Below, one piece after another: positions 8,318-15,397 of a DNA stretch of 36,983 nt. The DNA comes from Synergistes sp. Its GTDB lineage: Bacteria; Synergistota; Synergistia; Synergistales; Synergistaceae. The position numbers were made by a program, and so were the translations under genes. Within the stretch, counting starts at the first letter, position 1. Every line of letters begins with the position of its first letter. The notes beneath the pieces were generated by a model. The model had not been told where the DNA came from and did no database searches. It worked only from the letters and a program-made list of their open reading frames with translations. Where the stretch lies: NCBI GenBank assembly GCA_017537925.1, contig JAFYJW010000015.1, positions 1 through 36,983 of the forward strand, in the 5' to 3' direction.

Positions 8318-9652
8318 TTAGTATTGATACTTTCTTCGCAGCGCAGCCATAAATATGCTTCCGACGACAGCTGCCGTCAATTCGGCGAAAACAATGGCAT
8401 ACCAGATGCCGTCAACGCCAAACAGCAGCGGCAGCAGCACCACAGCCCCAAGCTCAAACACAAACGTCCGCAAGAAGGATATCAGTGCCGATACCTGCCC
8501 GTTGTTCAGAGCGGTAAAGAAGGCCGAGCCGAAAATTGCCAACCCCGTGAAAAGGTATGCGACAGAGATAATCCGAAACGCGTGTACGGCACCCGGGAGC
8601 AGCTTCGGTGCGTCTTGCAGAAACAAGGCGGAAAACGGATAGGCAAGCGCTTCAGAAAGGACAAACATTGCAGCGGATACAATTCCGATGAGAGTCAGAG
8701 TCCTTTTTCGCAGGTTCCGGAGTTCTCTGTGATTCCCGGCGCCGTAATGATAGCTGAATACCGATCCTATCCCATTGGAATACCCTACAAATATGGCAGT
8801 GAAGATCAGGCTGACATACATCAGCACGCCATAAATGATTACGCCGTCTTCCCCCGCATACTTAAGCAGCTGTATGTTGTAGATGACCGCCACAATGGAC
8901 CAGGCGGCTTCAGCCATGAATTCCGAGGACCCGTTGGTCATGCTTTTGACGAGCGCCATGCCGTCCCATACAGGCTTTACCAGCCTCAGAAGACTGTCAT
9001 TCTTTCGCATGAAATAAATGAGAGGAAACACGCCGCCCACAATCTGGCTCAGGGCTGAAGCGGCTGCCGCGCCTGCAAGTCCCCAATGGAAACCGATAAT
9101 AAAAAGCGCATCGAATGCAATGTTGCTCAGTCCTGCGAGCACTGTGACAGCAAGTCCCAGACCGGGTTTTTCAGCAGTGACAAAGAAAAGCTGGAACTCA
9201 TACACCCATATCCATGCGGTCAGCGCCAGAATAAAGATCCTTCCGTACAGCACGCTGTCTTCAAGGAGCTTCCCCACTGCTCCCAGCATGGCTGCGATTT
9301 GAGGCATAAAGATAAAACCCGAAACCGTCATCAAAGCACCCAGGCAAGCAGCCACCAGCACGATCAGTGAAAACAGACGATTTGCTTGATCCGGCTTCTT
9401 TTCCCCCAGCGTCTTGGCAATCAGCGCACTGCCTCCCACACCGAACATATAGCCGATGGTCCCGAGGATATTCAGTACAGGCATGATCAGGTTGACCGCT
9501 GCAAATTCCGTCTTGCCCACATAATTAGCGACGAAATATCCGTCCGCAACGATGTACAGGGAAGCGAATATGTTCATCACAATGGATGGCAGCGTAAACC
9601 GCAGCAGCTTACTGTAGGTAAAATGCTCTGATAAATGGATCCGTGATTTCAT
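8318..9652 (-). CDS. MATE-family multidrug/organic-cation efflux transporter
   Basis: This 444-residue protein has about twelve hydrophobic helices and two homologous halves, the usual length and layout of MATE exporters. They expel drugs or metabolites in exchange for Na+ or H+. The N-terminal features (LLRFTLPSIVMNIFASLY, then VGGSALIAKTLGEKK) are typical of the NorM/DinF group. The ATG follows the stop of the preceding amidohydrolase by nine bases, with GAGAG as a weak ribosome site, so it is in the same transcript. In this setting it may export a hydrolysis product or a toxic analogue of the substrate. The cargo cannot be deduced. Confidence 0.92.
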   Translation of the reverse strand: MKSRIHLSEHFTYSKLLRFTLPSIVMNIFASLYIVADGYFVANYVGKTEFAAVNLIMPVLNILGTIGYMFGVGGSALIAKTLGEKKPDQANRLFSLIVLVAACLGALMTVSGFIFMPQIAAMLGAVGKLLEDSVLYGRIFILALTAWIWVYEFQLFFVTAEKPGLGLAVTVLAGLSNIAFDALFIIGFHWGLAGAAAASALSQIVGGVFPLIYFMRKNDSLLRLVKPVWDGMALVKSMTNGSSEFMAEAAWSIVAVIYNIQLLKYAGEDGVIIYGVLMYVSLIFTAIFVGYSNGIGSVFSYHYGAGNHRELRNLRKRTLTLIGIVSAAMFVLSEALAYPFSALFLQDAPKLLPGAVHAFRIISVAYLFTGLAIFGSAFFTALNNGQVSALISFLRTFVFELGAVVLLPLLFGVDGIWYAIVFAELTAAVVGSIFMAALRRKYQY

Positions 9653-9661
9653 CTCTTACTC

Positions 9662-11344
9662 TCAAATAGAGAATACTCTCTTTCCCTCAAAGTAAGTTGC
9701 GGCAGCCCTGGCCGTGTGAATCTCGGTCACAGGGCAGGAGAGCACGTCCTTGTCGACGAGGAGGAAATCCGCGTATTTGCCTTCGCTGATGCTGCCCCTT
9801 TCATTCTCGATGAGCATCTGTTTGGCGACGTTGATGGTCAAAGAGGCGATGGCCTGCTCGCGGGTCAGGAGCTCTTCAGACCACCATGGTGCGCCATTCT
9901 CGCCATGAAGCACGCCTGTCACAGCAATCTCCATAATGCCGAACGGGTCGTCAGGACTGCCGCTCAATGCCGGGAAGTCTGAGTGGGATGTCACATGGAT
10001 GCCGTTATCGAAGAAGGATCTCATCGGATATGACTTGTCCTCCACACCTGCAGGAGCCAGGCCATGCTCACGGATAAAATCAGCTGCATTCGAGGGGCAA
10101 TGATGCCATAGCATACCTGAGGTGACATACATATTATGGTCTGCCATACGCTGATAATCCTCCGTATTGACGTTGCGGACGTGCACCAGTGTATTGCGCA
10201 TCTCGTCCTTTCCGCCGTCCGCGTATGCGCTGACCACAGAATTGACGGCCTTGTTCCCCATGGTGTGGATATGCATTGTCATGCCATTAGCATTTGTCTT
10301 GCGCGTGATGTCTGTCAGTTCATCTTCCGTCCAGTTGGCGAGGCCCTGGTGCCCGTCGGGATAGAGCGGATCCACATATCCGGTACCGCCTTCCACTGTG
10401 CCGTCCATGAAGAGTTTGAGCCAGTTCGTCTTGACATGTGTGCTGGCGTACTTCTGGACGTCGGCGGCTTTTTTCAAAGCCTCATCCACATTCATCCAGC
10501 TTTCAACTTCGTAGGTCAGGCCAAGAACGAAGTTCATGTCACCGGAGCGGTCCAACTGGCGGGCGGCCTTAAAGAAATTGTCGTTATAGAAATAGTTTCC
10601 CCAGCCGTCGATATACATGGTGTAACCCTCTGACAGTAAATGCTCCTGAATCTTCCGGACGACCACTTTTGCTATGTCAACGGGATAGAGGTTCTCGTTG
10701 TCCAGGAAGGAACGGGTGTAAGTGCCGGCCTGTTCTTTCAGGAAACCGGCAGGCGTGCCGTCGGGCCCCATCACTATCTCGCCGCCGCGGATATCCTTGT
10801 CCTTTTTAAGCACAGTGCCGTCGGCCTTCATAATGCCTGCCTTTACCAGACAAATGGTATTCGCTAAGCCCTTGTGACCTTCATCATCTGCAAAGTAAAT
10901 CGGAATGTCGCTGCATATGGCATCCAGCTGTTGACGGGTAGGCATATTCTCCATGAAAGTGATGTAATTCCAGCCGAAGCCAAATATGGCCGTCGCCCCT
11001 GTTTCCTTAGCCTTCCTGACTGCGGCGGGAACAACTTCTTTAAGAAACGTTTCCGGGTCTTTCCCAAAGGCTACAGCCCCCACTATAGGCAGGGCGACGC
11101 CTATCGAATAATGGGCGTGACCGTTGCCGCAGGAGGGCATCACAAGACCCTTTCCCGAATGATCCAGGACCTCGGTCCTGCCTGCTTCAATAAATGCTTC
11201 GGCTCCTTTCCTGCCGCCTACATAGACGTACCTGCCGTCTTTAACGGCAAACGCTTCCGCGATCCGGCCGTTTTCGGAAGTAAATATCTTCCCGCAGACC
11301 ACAAGGTCGGCGCCGGTTTTTTCAAAAGTGCTGCGGTTATTCAT
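9662..11344 (-). CDS. YtcJ-type metal-dependent amidohydrolase
   Basis: A full-length YtcJ/Amidohydro_3 protein of 560 residues. Numbered from the chosen start, HAH lies at 76-78; further on are LKLFMDGT, MHIHTMGNK and the late Asp in SHSDFP. The usual IDSHxH context is replaced by GNGHAH. An ATG at 11359 would add five residues, but it lacks a ribosome site, and its GGAG instead lies nine bases upstream of the ATG at 11344, so 11344 is preferred. It is the first intact gene after the tandem-repeat promoter at 11665-11698 and is followed nine bases later by the MATE gene. It is clearly more distant from the other two amidohydrolases than they are from each other at the N-terminus. Substrate unknown. 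Confidence 0.9.
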   Translation of the reverse strand: MNNRSTFEKTGADLVVCGKIFTSENGRIAEAFAVKDGRYVYVGGRKGAEAFIEAGRTEVLDHSGKGLVMPSCGNGHAHYSIGVALPIVGAVAFGKDPETFLKEVVPAAVRKAKETGATAIFGFGWNYITFMENMPTRQQLDAICSDIPIYFADDEGHKGLANTICLVKAGIMKADGTVLKKDKDIRGGEIVMGPDGTPAGFLKEQAGTYTRSFLDNENLYPVDIAKVVVRKIQEHLLSEGYTMYIDGWGNYFYNDNFFKAARQLDRSGDMNFVLGLTYEVESWMNVDEALKKAADVQKYASTHVKTNWLKLFMDGTVEGGTGYVDPLYPDGHQGLANWTEDELTDITRKTNANGMTMHIHTMGNKAVNSVVSAYADGGKDEMRNTLVHVRNVNTEDYQRMADHNMYVTSGMLWHHCPSNAADFIREHGLAPAGVEDKSYPMRSFFDNGIHVTSHSDFPALSGSPDDPFGIMEIAVTGVLHGENGAPWWSEELLTREQAIASLTINVAKQMLIENERGSISEGKYADFLLVDKDVLSCPVTEIHTARAAATYFEGKRVFSI

Positions 11345-11368
11345 TGTTTTATTCTCCATATCAATATA

Positions 11369-11382
11369 GTTTTTAAATGCAA
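11369..11382. repeat. 14-base leader repeat, copy 2
   Basis: Exact second copy of the minus-strand 14-mer TTGCATTTAAAAAC found at 8302-8315. It lies upstream of the amidohydrolase ending at 9662. Confidence 0.5.
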
Positions 11383-11383
11383 T

Positions 11384-11660
11384 ACATCATGTGACGCATT
11401 GCAGCTGAACCATCCATGTCCTGCCGTGAGCAAGTCGCTGTCGAATACCATCTTTGATGCTCATTTTCTGTTTCGCAGGAGAAAATGACACATTGGATTT
11501 ATCTAATTCGGCGCTCCTGGTCTTTCCGGTGATTCAGCGTGACATTCAGACTTCCATGTCAGGATCAGGGCTCCGGCTTGAAAAAACCATGCAGGCGACG
11601 GTAGCACCGGCCATATGATTCTGCCTTCATGGTCCTCATTTCCTAAGTTGCCATGTTTTT
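11384..11660 (-). pseudogene. Decayed remnant of a YtcJ-type amidohydrolase
   Basis: This stretch has no intact gene but aligns by eye with the C-terminal half of the amidohydrolase domain encoded at 5678-8278. Bases 11399-11449 match about 40 of 51 positions of 6666-6716 and translate on the minus strand as FDSDLLTAGHGWFSCN, against FDNDLLTAEHEGFSCN in the intact gene. From about 11456 the similarity resumes with the segment near residues 470-490 of that protein and continues, with a further gap, to about residue 415. At least two internal deletions and several frame changes are present. The N-terminal part is missing altogether, and the promoter at 11665-11698 abuts the broken end. Confidence 0.75.
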
Positions 11661-11664
11661 CATC

Positions 11665-11698
11665 ATTCTACTCAAAATAATGTTAAAAGTCCGTTAAA
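11665..11698 (-). promoter_or_regulatory. Promoter with tandem 11-bp direct-repeat operator (catabolic operon)
   Basis: Read on the minus strand, TTTAAC occurs twice with an exact 11-base period (plus-strand GTTAAA at 11693-11698 and 11682-11687). Eleven bases later comes a -10-like TAGAAT (11670-11665). The layout is the same as at 15353-15386. No standard -35 box is present and the proximal repeat takes its place, as in activator-dependent promoters of PhoB/SARP-type regulators. It would drive the amidohydrolase at 9662-11344 and the genes after it. Confidence 0.6.
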
Positions 11699-11772
11699 AT
11701 GAGAGAATTACAGGGGCTGCGTCACAAAAGAACAGCAGAGTTTTGCATGTGCAGCAGCCTTTTTCGCTGCAC

Positions 11773-11806
11773 AAAAAATGGGCAGTCTGCCCATTGCGGA
11801 CTGCCC
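11773..11806 (-). terminator. Rho-independent terminator after the response regulator
   Basis: An 8-bp stem, GGGCAGTC (11780-11787) with GACTGCCC (11799-11806), is followed on the minus strand by six T residues. It lies about 35 bases beyond the stop codon of the response regulator and separates the signalling operon from the hydrolase operon. A second, weaker GTGCAGC/GCTGCAC hairpin follows at about 11749-11772. Confidence 0.75.
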
Positions 11807-11840
11807 AAAAATATGCAGATAAATTATTTTTACCATCTTG

Positions 11841-12629
11841 TCAAATACTGTTGTTATTCGACAGCTTTTTCTCCCGTGCCCATTCATATTGTGACATATA
11901 AGCGCCCTTATACAGATTTAAGGCGCCTGATTTTCCATCCATATAGTCAAAATAGTCGCACCTGACTTCTTTTCTGTTTATTCCAAGCACTCCCCATCCT
12001 GTGACCAGAATAGCTTCTTGGCCGATATCGCGAAGAACTCTCTTGAGGTCTTTTTTTGCAACACGAAGATAAGAATCGGAGCTGCCACGGAATATAGCGT
12101 TGCTGATTTCAGAGGAAGGACAGAGAGCACCCTCTTTATTTACCAGATAAGCCAAAAGTTCTTTGGAACGTTTTGTAAGCGATGTGAGAGGTTCTCCGTC
12201 ATAAAAGACTTCAAAATAGCCAAAGCATTGGATATATAATCCCCTGTCCGTACCCTTGTATACGGGAGTATGACGAAGCTGTGATAAAGCATGTTCTATT
12301 TTTTCCGCCGTGACAGGCTTCATAAGATAGTCGCTTGCGCCTATTTCAAAAGCCTGAGGGGCATAATCGCTGTATCCGGTGCAAAAAACTATGTCACAGT
12401 GCGGATATGCGGCTTTGATACGTTTTGCCAGATCGACTCCCGTCATATCCCCGATTGCGATATCCAAAAAGGCGATATCGACCGCCTCCTGTGATAAAGC
12501 AGCAAGAGCATCATCGGCGTTGTCAAAAGCCGCGATTTCCGCTTCCGGTAATGCCTCACGAATTCTATTGGTCAATTGCCTTAACAGTCTGATCTCATCT
12601 TCTACAGCAAGTACTCTCATTTTCCACAT
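11841..12629 (-). CDS. Response regulator with C-terminal winged-helix (OmpR/SARP-like) domain
   Basis: A 262-residue regulator. The receiver domain (about 1-118) has the acidic pair Glu10/Asp11, phospho-acceptor Asp56 in FLDI, Thr84 and Lys104 in MKP. Residues about 128-230 form a winged-helix DNA-binding domain of the kind found in OmpR- and SARP-type regulators (LTKRSKELLAYLVNKEG), but there is no room for a full BTAD domain. A second ATG three codons in is an equally good start. It is the last gene of the operon beginning at 15313, and its likely partner is the kinase at 15398-16849. Winged-helix regulators of this kind bind 11-bp-period direct repeats, which matches the two operators found here. 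It likely activates its own operon and the hydrolase operon. Confidence 0.9.
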   Translation of the reverse strand: MWKMRVLAVEDEIRLLRQLTNRIREALPEAEIAAFDNADDALAALSQEAVDIAFLDIAIGDMTGVDLAKRIKAAYPHCDIVFCTGYSDYAPQAFEIGASDYLMKPVTAEKIEHALSQLRHTPVYKGTDRGLYIQCFGYFEVFYDGEPLTSLTKRSKELLAYLVNKEGALCPSSEISNAIFRGSSDSYLRVAKKDLKRVLRDIGQEAILVTGWGVLGINRKEVRCDYFDYMDGKSGALNLYKGAYMSQYEWAREKKLSNNNSI

Positions 12630-12653
12630 CTTTCAAACATACACTAAGGTCGT

Positions 12654-13310
12654 TCATTCTTCCTGAATCGTTTTATTCACGTCTTTTTCGATCTCTGAGT
12701 ACAGCTTTTCAACGTCGCTCTCCGTGTAATTCGGAGATGCATAGCTTTCGGAGAAAACGACTTTGATGCTTGCCAGCCGTCCGGCCAGCCTCCTGTTCCG
12801 GCGAAGGTCATGCCCTGTCAGGAAGATATAGTCGCATAGGGTTTCCCCCATAAACCAGAACAATATGAAGAACAGCTCACGCGGTTCTTCCGCCAGGACC
12901 TGTGTCAGCCACAGTAAAACTCCTGAGATGATAAGGCCGAAAAACATACCGAAAAATATCCGCTTATGTTTTTTCTCTTCCTTTTCAACGATTCCCAGTT
13001 CATATGCAAATTGGTCAAGGATTACATCTTCAATGGTCTTTTTCTCCTCCTGCGACAGGCAGTTCCCGATGATATTCAGGACAAGAGGATACTCAGGCGG
13101 AGTCACTTCCGCAGCGGATTTGAGATAATCAACAAAGTCCGTATTCAGGGTCTCATAATCCTTCACGCTGTATGTACTGATCACATCATTGTAGTCGAAA
13201 ATACGACATGGAAGCGTCGCGATCCCATTCCTGATATAATCCCGTTTTATTCGATAATCGAGATTTCCCTTCCTTGATTCAAACAGCTTTAGAGTATTGC
13301 GGCTGACCAT
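12654..13310 (-). CDS. Unrecognised membrane protein with two transmembrane helices
   Basis: A 218-residue protein I cannot assign to a family. A hydrophilic N-terminal part (1 to about 115, ending in the charged run EKEEKKHKR) is followed by two close hydrophobic segments (about 118-135 and 143-162). A positively charged C-terminal cytoplasmic tail (DLRRNRRLAGR onwards) follows. The positive-inside rule puts both soluble parts in the cytoplasm. The start has GGGGGA seven bases upstream. It lies 26 bases after the dead esterase and 24 bases before the response regulator, so it is in the signalling operon. It may be a partner or adaptor of the membrane-anchored esterase-like protein or of the kinase; this rests on position only. 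Confidence 0.8.
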   Translation of the reverse strand: MVSRNTLKLFESRKGNLDYRIKRDYIRNGIATLPCRIFDYNDVISTYSVKDYETLNTDFVDYLKSAAEVTPPEYPLVLNIIGNCLSQEEKKTIEDVILDQFAYELGIVEKEEKKHKRIFFGMFFGLIISGVLLWLTQVLAEEPRELFFILFWFMGETLCDYIFLTGHDLRRNRRLAGRLASIKVVFSESYASPNYTESDVEKLYSEIEKDVNKTIQEE

Positions 13311-13336
13311 ATTGTTTCCCCCAAATCAACAACATT

Positions 13337-15313
13337 TCACATTTGTTTTATCATATAGTCGAATAAGCCTTTTATCTCTGACAGTCTGTTCTCTATCGCG
13401 CCGCACAGAAGCTTGTTGTCTGAAACGATGAGCGCCAGGGGAAATGGCTTCCAGTCAAAGGCATCGACGCCCTTGATCTCATTCGGATACAGCTGCAGGG
13501 CATTCCCGTTTATAAATTTGAAGAAAAGGCTCTGAAGTGTTTCGGACAGACCCGCATTCATCACGCTGCCGTACATCTGCAGTGCGTCGCTGTTTCCGAG
13601 CAATGCCGCCGCTGCATCTACCATGCCTGAACCCAGATTCTCGATCAGCGGTTTTTCATCCCAGTACATAAGATAAACCCTGTTTCCTCCCTCTGAAAGC
13701 TTCATTGCGCAGCGATAAATGCAAAGAGAGATCCATTGCTCGATTAACTTTGCTTTTGCTTCAAGTTCGCTCGCAGACACTGTCTGTGTCTCAATATACT
13801 CCTGTATTACGTTGCTTGCGGAAGCGTCTAAGTACTTTTGTATATCGGCCACAGCTATAGATATGTACTCTTCGTACTTCTCATTGCCGATAAAGGATCG
13901 TAATACCTTCATATCGTTACCCGGGAAGCCGATGATAAACTCGATGCCGGAAGCAGCTCCCTCTTTACAAGCAGTATAAATGTCAGCGGGAAGCCACGTT
14001 CCGTCACAGGTCGGCGCGCACATATTCTCCCAAAGCTTTTGCGCCGCATCCTTCAGCTCTTCTGTTTTCAGCTGCAGCAGTTCTTTTACTGTCGAGGTCT
14101 GAGTTTCCTTTAACAGTTTCCTTGCCAGAGCTCTGGAGGCCTCCGGCGTGTCAAATGCGTATACCGGGCTGCCGTTAAAAACAAAAGCTTTTGTAAACAG
14201 ACCTTTTGCATGTCTGCTTGCCGCAAGCAGAATGATGGATGTTGCTCCGGACTCGAAGCCTAATACTGTGATCCGGTCGGGATCTCCCCCGAAAAACGCT
14301 ATATTTTCTTTGATCCACTTTAACGCCGCGATCTGATCGAGCAGCCCGAGGTTTAATGCATCGGGACAGGCATCGCCGCCGGGAACCCCCGAAAAATCAA
14401 TGAAACCAAAAATACCAAGACGGTAATTAAAGCTTACAAACACAATGTCCGGGTGATCAGTTACAAATTTGTCGCCGTATAACAGTGGATCAACTGAGCT
14501 TCCATAGGTAAAATCGCCGCTGTGGAACAACACAAGAACCGGCTTTTTGGATTCGGTCTTTTGAGCGCCGATACAGATATTTAAGTAAAGGCAGTCCTCG
14601 CTCTGCCTGTGCTTCTTTACGATCGACCCCTTGTGCTCGACCTGTATGGCCGAAGCACCAAAATTGGTCGCCTCAAATACGGCATCCGATGGCGGAAGGG
14701 GTTTTGGCGCCTTCCATCGCAGGTTCCCGATCGGCGGTTCTGCGTAGGGGATGCCCAGGTAATCAATCGTTTCCTTATTTTTTTCTCCAACATAGATACC
14801 CGTTCTTGTCTTTACCGCAAGGTCAGCATCGCAGGTACCGGAGATCGGACGATTCTGCCTGTTTGTTTCCTCAATGTCCTCTTTTTTTATATCGAACACA
14901 TAACCTTTGCTTCCATCTCCATATAGTTTGCGGATCTTTCGGACACGGTATACACGTATTATCAGATTCACAATCAGACCGATAATGGGAAGTACGACAA
15001 CATACGCGAACTCCTCCTCAAGGTATTCCAGCATGGACACGCCCATCCACCGGACGGAAAAATACTGAGCTGCCAGAAAAATGAGGAGGATAGCGGCAAA
15101 TGTCATTATCCGGTTTCTTTTGCTTTTCTGTACGGCTTTGCTGAAAATGATCTTGCTGATGATCTCTTCAAGCGCGATTCCGAGGGCAAGGCACGCCGCC
15201 AGACACATAAGCTCCGACCAGCCCGAAAGCCTCGCAATCGTTTCTCCGAATCCGTAACCGAGGGCCGCAATAAAGGCAACCATAAAATCATCAACAGTAA
15301 ACAACTTTTTCAT
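13337..15313 (-). CDS. Membrane-anchored carboxylesterase-like protein, probably inactive
   Basis: This 658-residue protein has four predicted membrane helices (about residues 10-28, 33-52, 69-86 and 102-121) and then a type B carboxylesterase fold (about 160-655). Positive residues after helices 2 and 4 place the large domain in the cytoplasm. The catalytic residues are lost. The GESAG elbow reads GFESG (352-356), with Glu354 in the serine position. The oxyanion motif HGGx reads HSGD (264-267). The region of the catalytic histidine reads NLGSGMVD, with no histidine. It is therefore unlikely to be a normal esterase and may bind a ligand instead. It is the first gene of the operon with the response regulator and has the repeat-bearing promoter about 40 bases upstream. 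AGGAAA precedes the ATG. Confidence 0.87.
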   Translation of the reverse strand: MKKLFTVDDFMVAFIAALGYGFGETIARLSGWSELMCLAACLALGIALEEIISKIIFSKAVQKSKRNRIMTFAAILLIFLAAQYFSVRWMGVSMLEYLEEEFAYVVVLPIIGLIVNLIIRVYRVRKIRKLYGDGSKGYVFDIKKEDIEETNRQNRPISGTCDADLAVKTRTGIYVGEKNKETIDYLGIPYAEPPIGNLRWKAPKPLPPSDAVFEATNFGASAIQVEHKGSIVKKHRQSEDCLYLNICIGAQKTESKKPVLVLFHSGDFTYGSSVDPLLYGDKFVTDHPDIVFVSFNYRLGIFGFIDFSGVPGGDACPDALNLGLLDQIAALKWIKENIAFFGGDPDRITVLGFESGATSIILLAASRHAKGLFTKAFVFNGSPVYAFDTPEASRALARKLLKETQTSTVKELLQLKTEELKDAAQKLWENMCAPTCDGTWLPADIYTACKEGAASGIEFIIGFPGNDMKVLRSFIGNEKYEEYISIAVADIQKYLDASASNVIQEYIETQTVSASELEAKAKLIEQWISLCIYRCAMKLSEGGNRVYLMYWDEKPLIENLGSGMVDAAAALLGNSDALQMYGSVMNAGLSETLQSLFFKFINGNALQLYPNEIKGVDAFDWKPFPLALIVSDNKLLCGAIENRLSEIKGLFDYMIKQM

Positions 15314-15352
15314 TTTCCTGCTTCCCTGCGTTCATTATGAGATACTTTGGGA

Positions 15353-15386
15353 ATTATACTAATAATACCGTTAAAAATCCGTTAAA
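15353..15386 (-). promoter_or_regulatory. Promoter with tandem 11-bp direct-repeat operator (signalling operon)
   Basis: On the minus strand TTTAACGGATT is followed directly by TTTAACGGTAT (GTTAAA on plus at 15381-15386 and 15370-15375, an 11-base period). After an 11-base gap comes a perfect -10 TATAAT (15358-15353). The start codon of the esterase-like gene is about 40 bases downstream. Repeat sequence, period and distance to the -10 box match the site at 11665-11698, and no -35 box is present. This suggests autoregulation by the response regulator of this operon. Confidence 0.65.
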
Positions 15387-15397
15387 CAGTCATGATA

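Noticed and set aside
7850-9058. Plus-strand open frame of 402 codons across the fusion gene and MATE gene
   Set aside because: It spans a gene boundary and a non-coding gap on the opposite strand, and its translation resembles nothing known.
11699-11965. Small plus-strand open frame of 88 codons
   Set aside because: It overlaps a terminator and the 3' end of the response regulator, and its product shows no family features.
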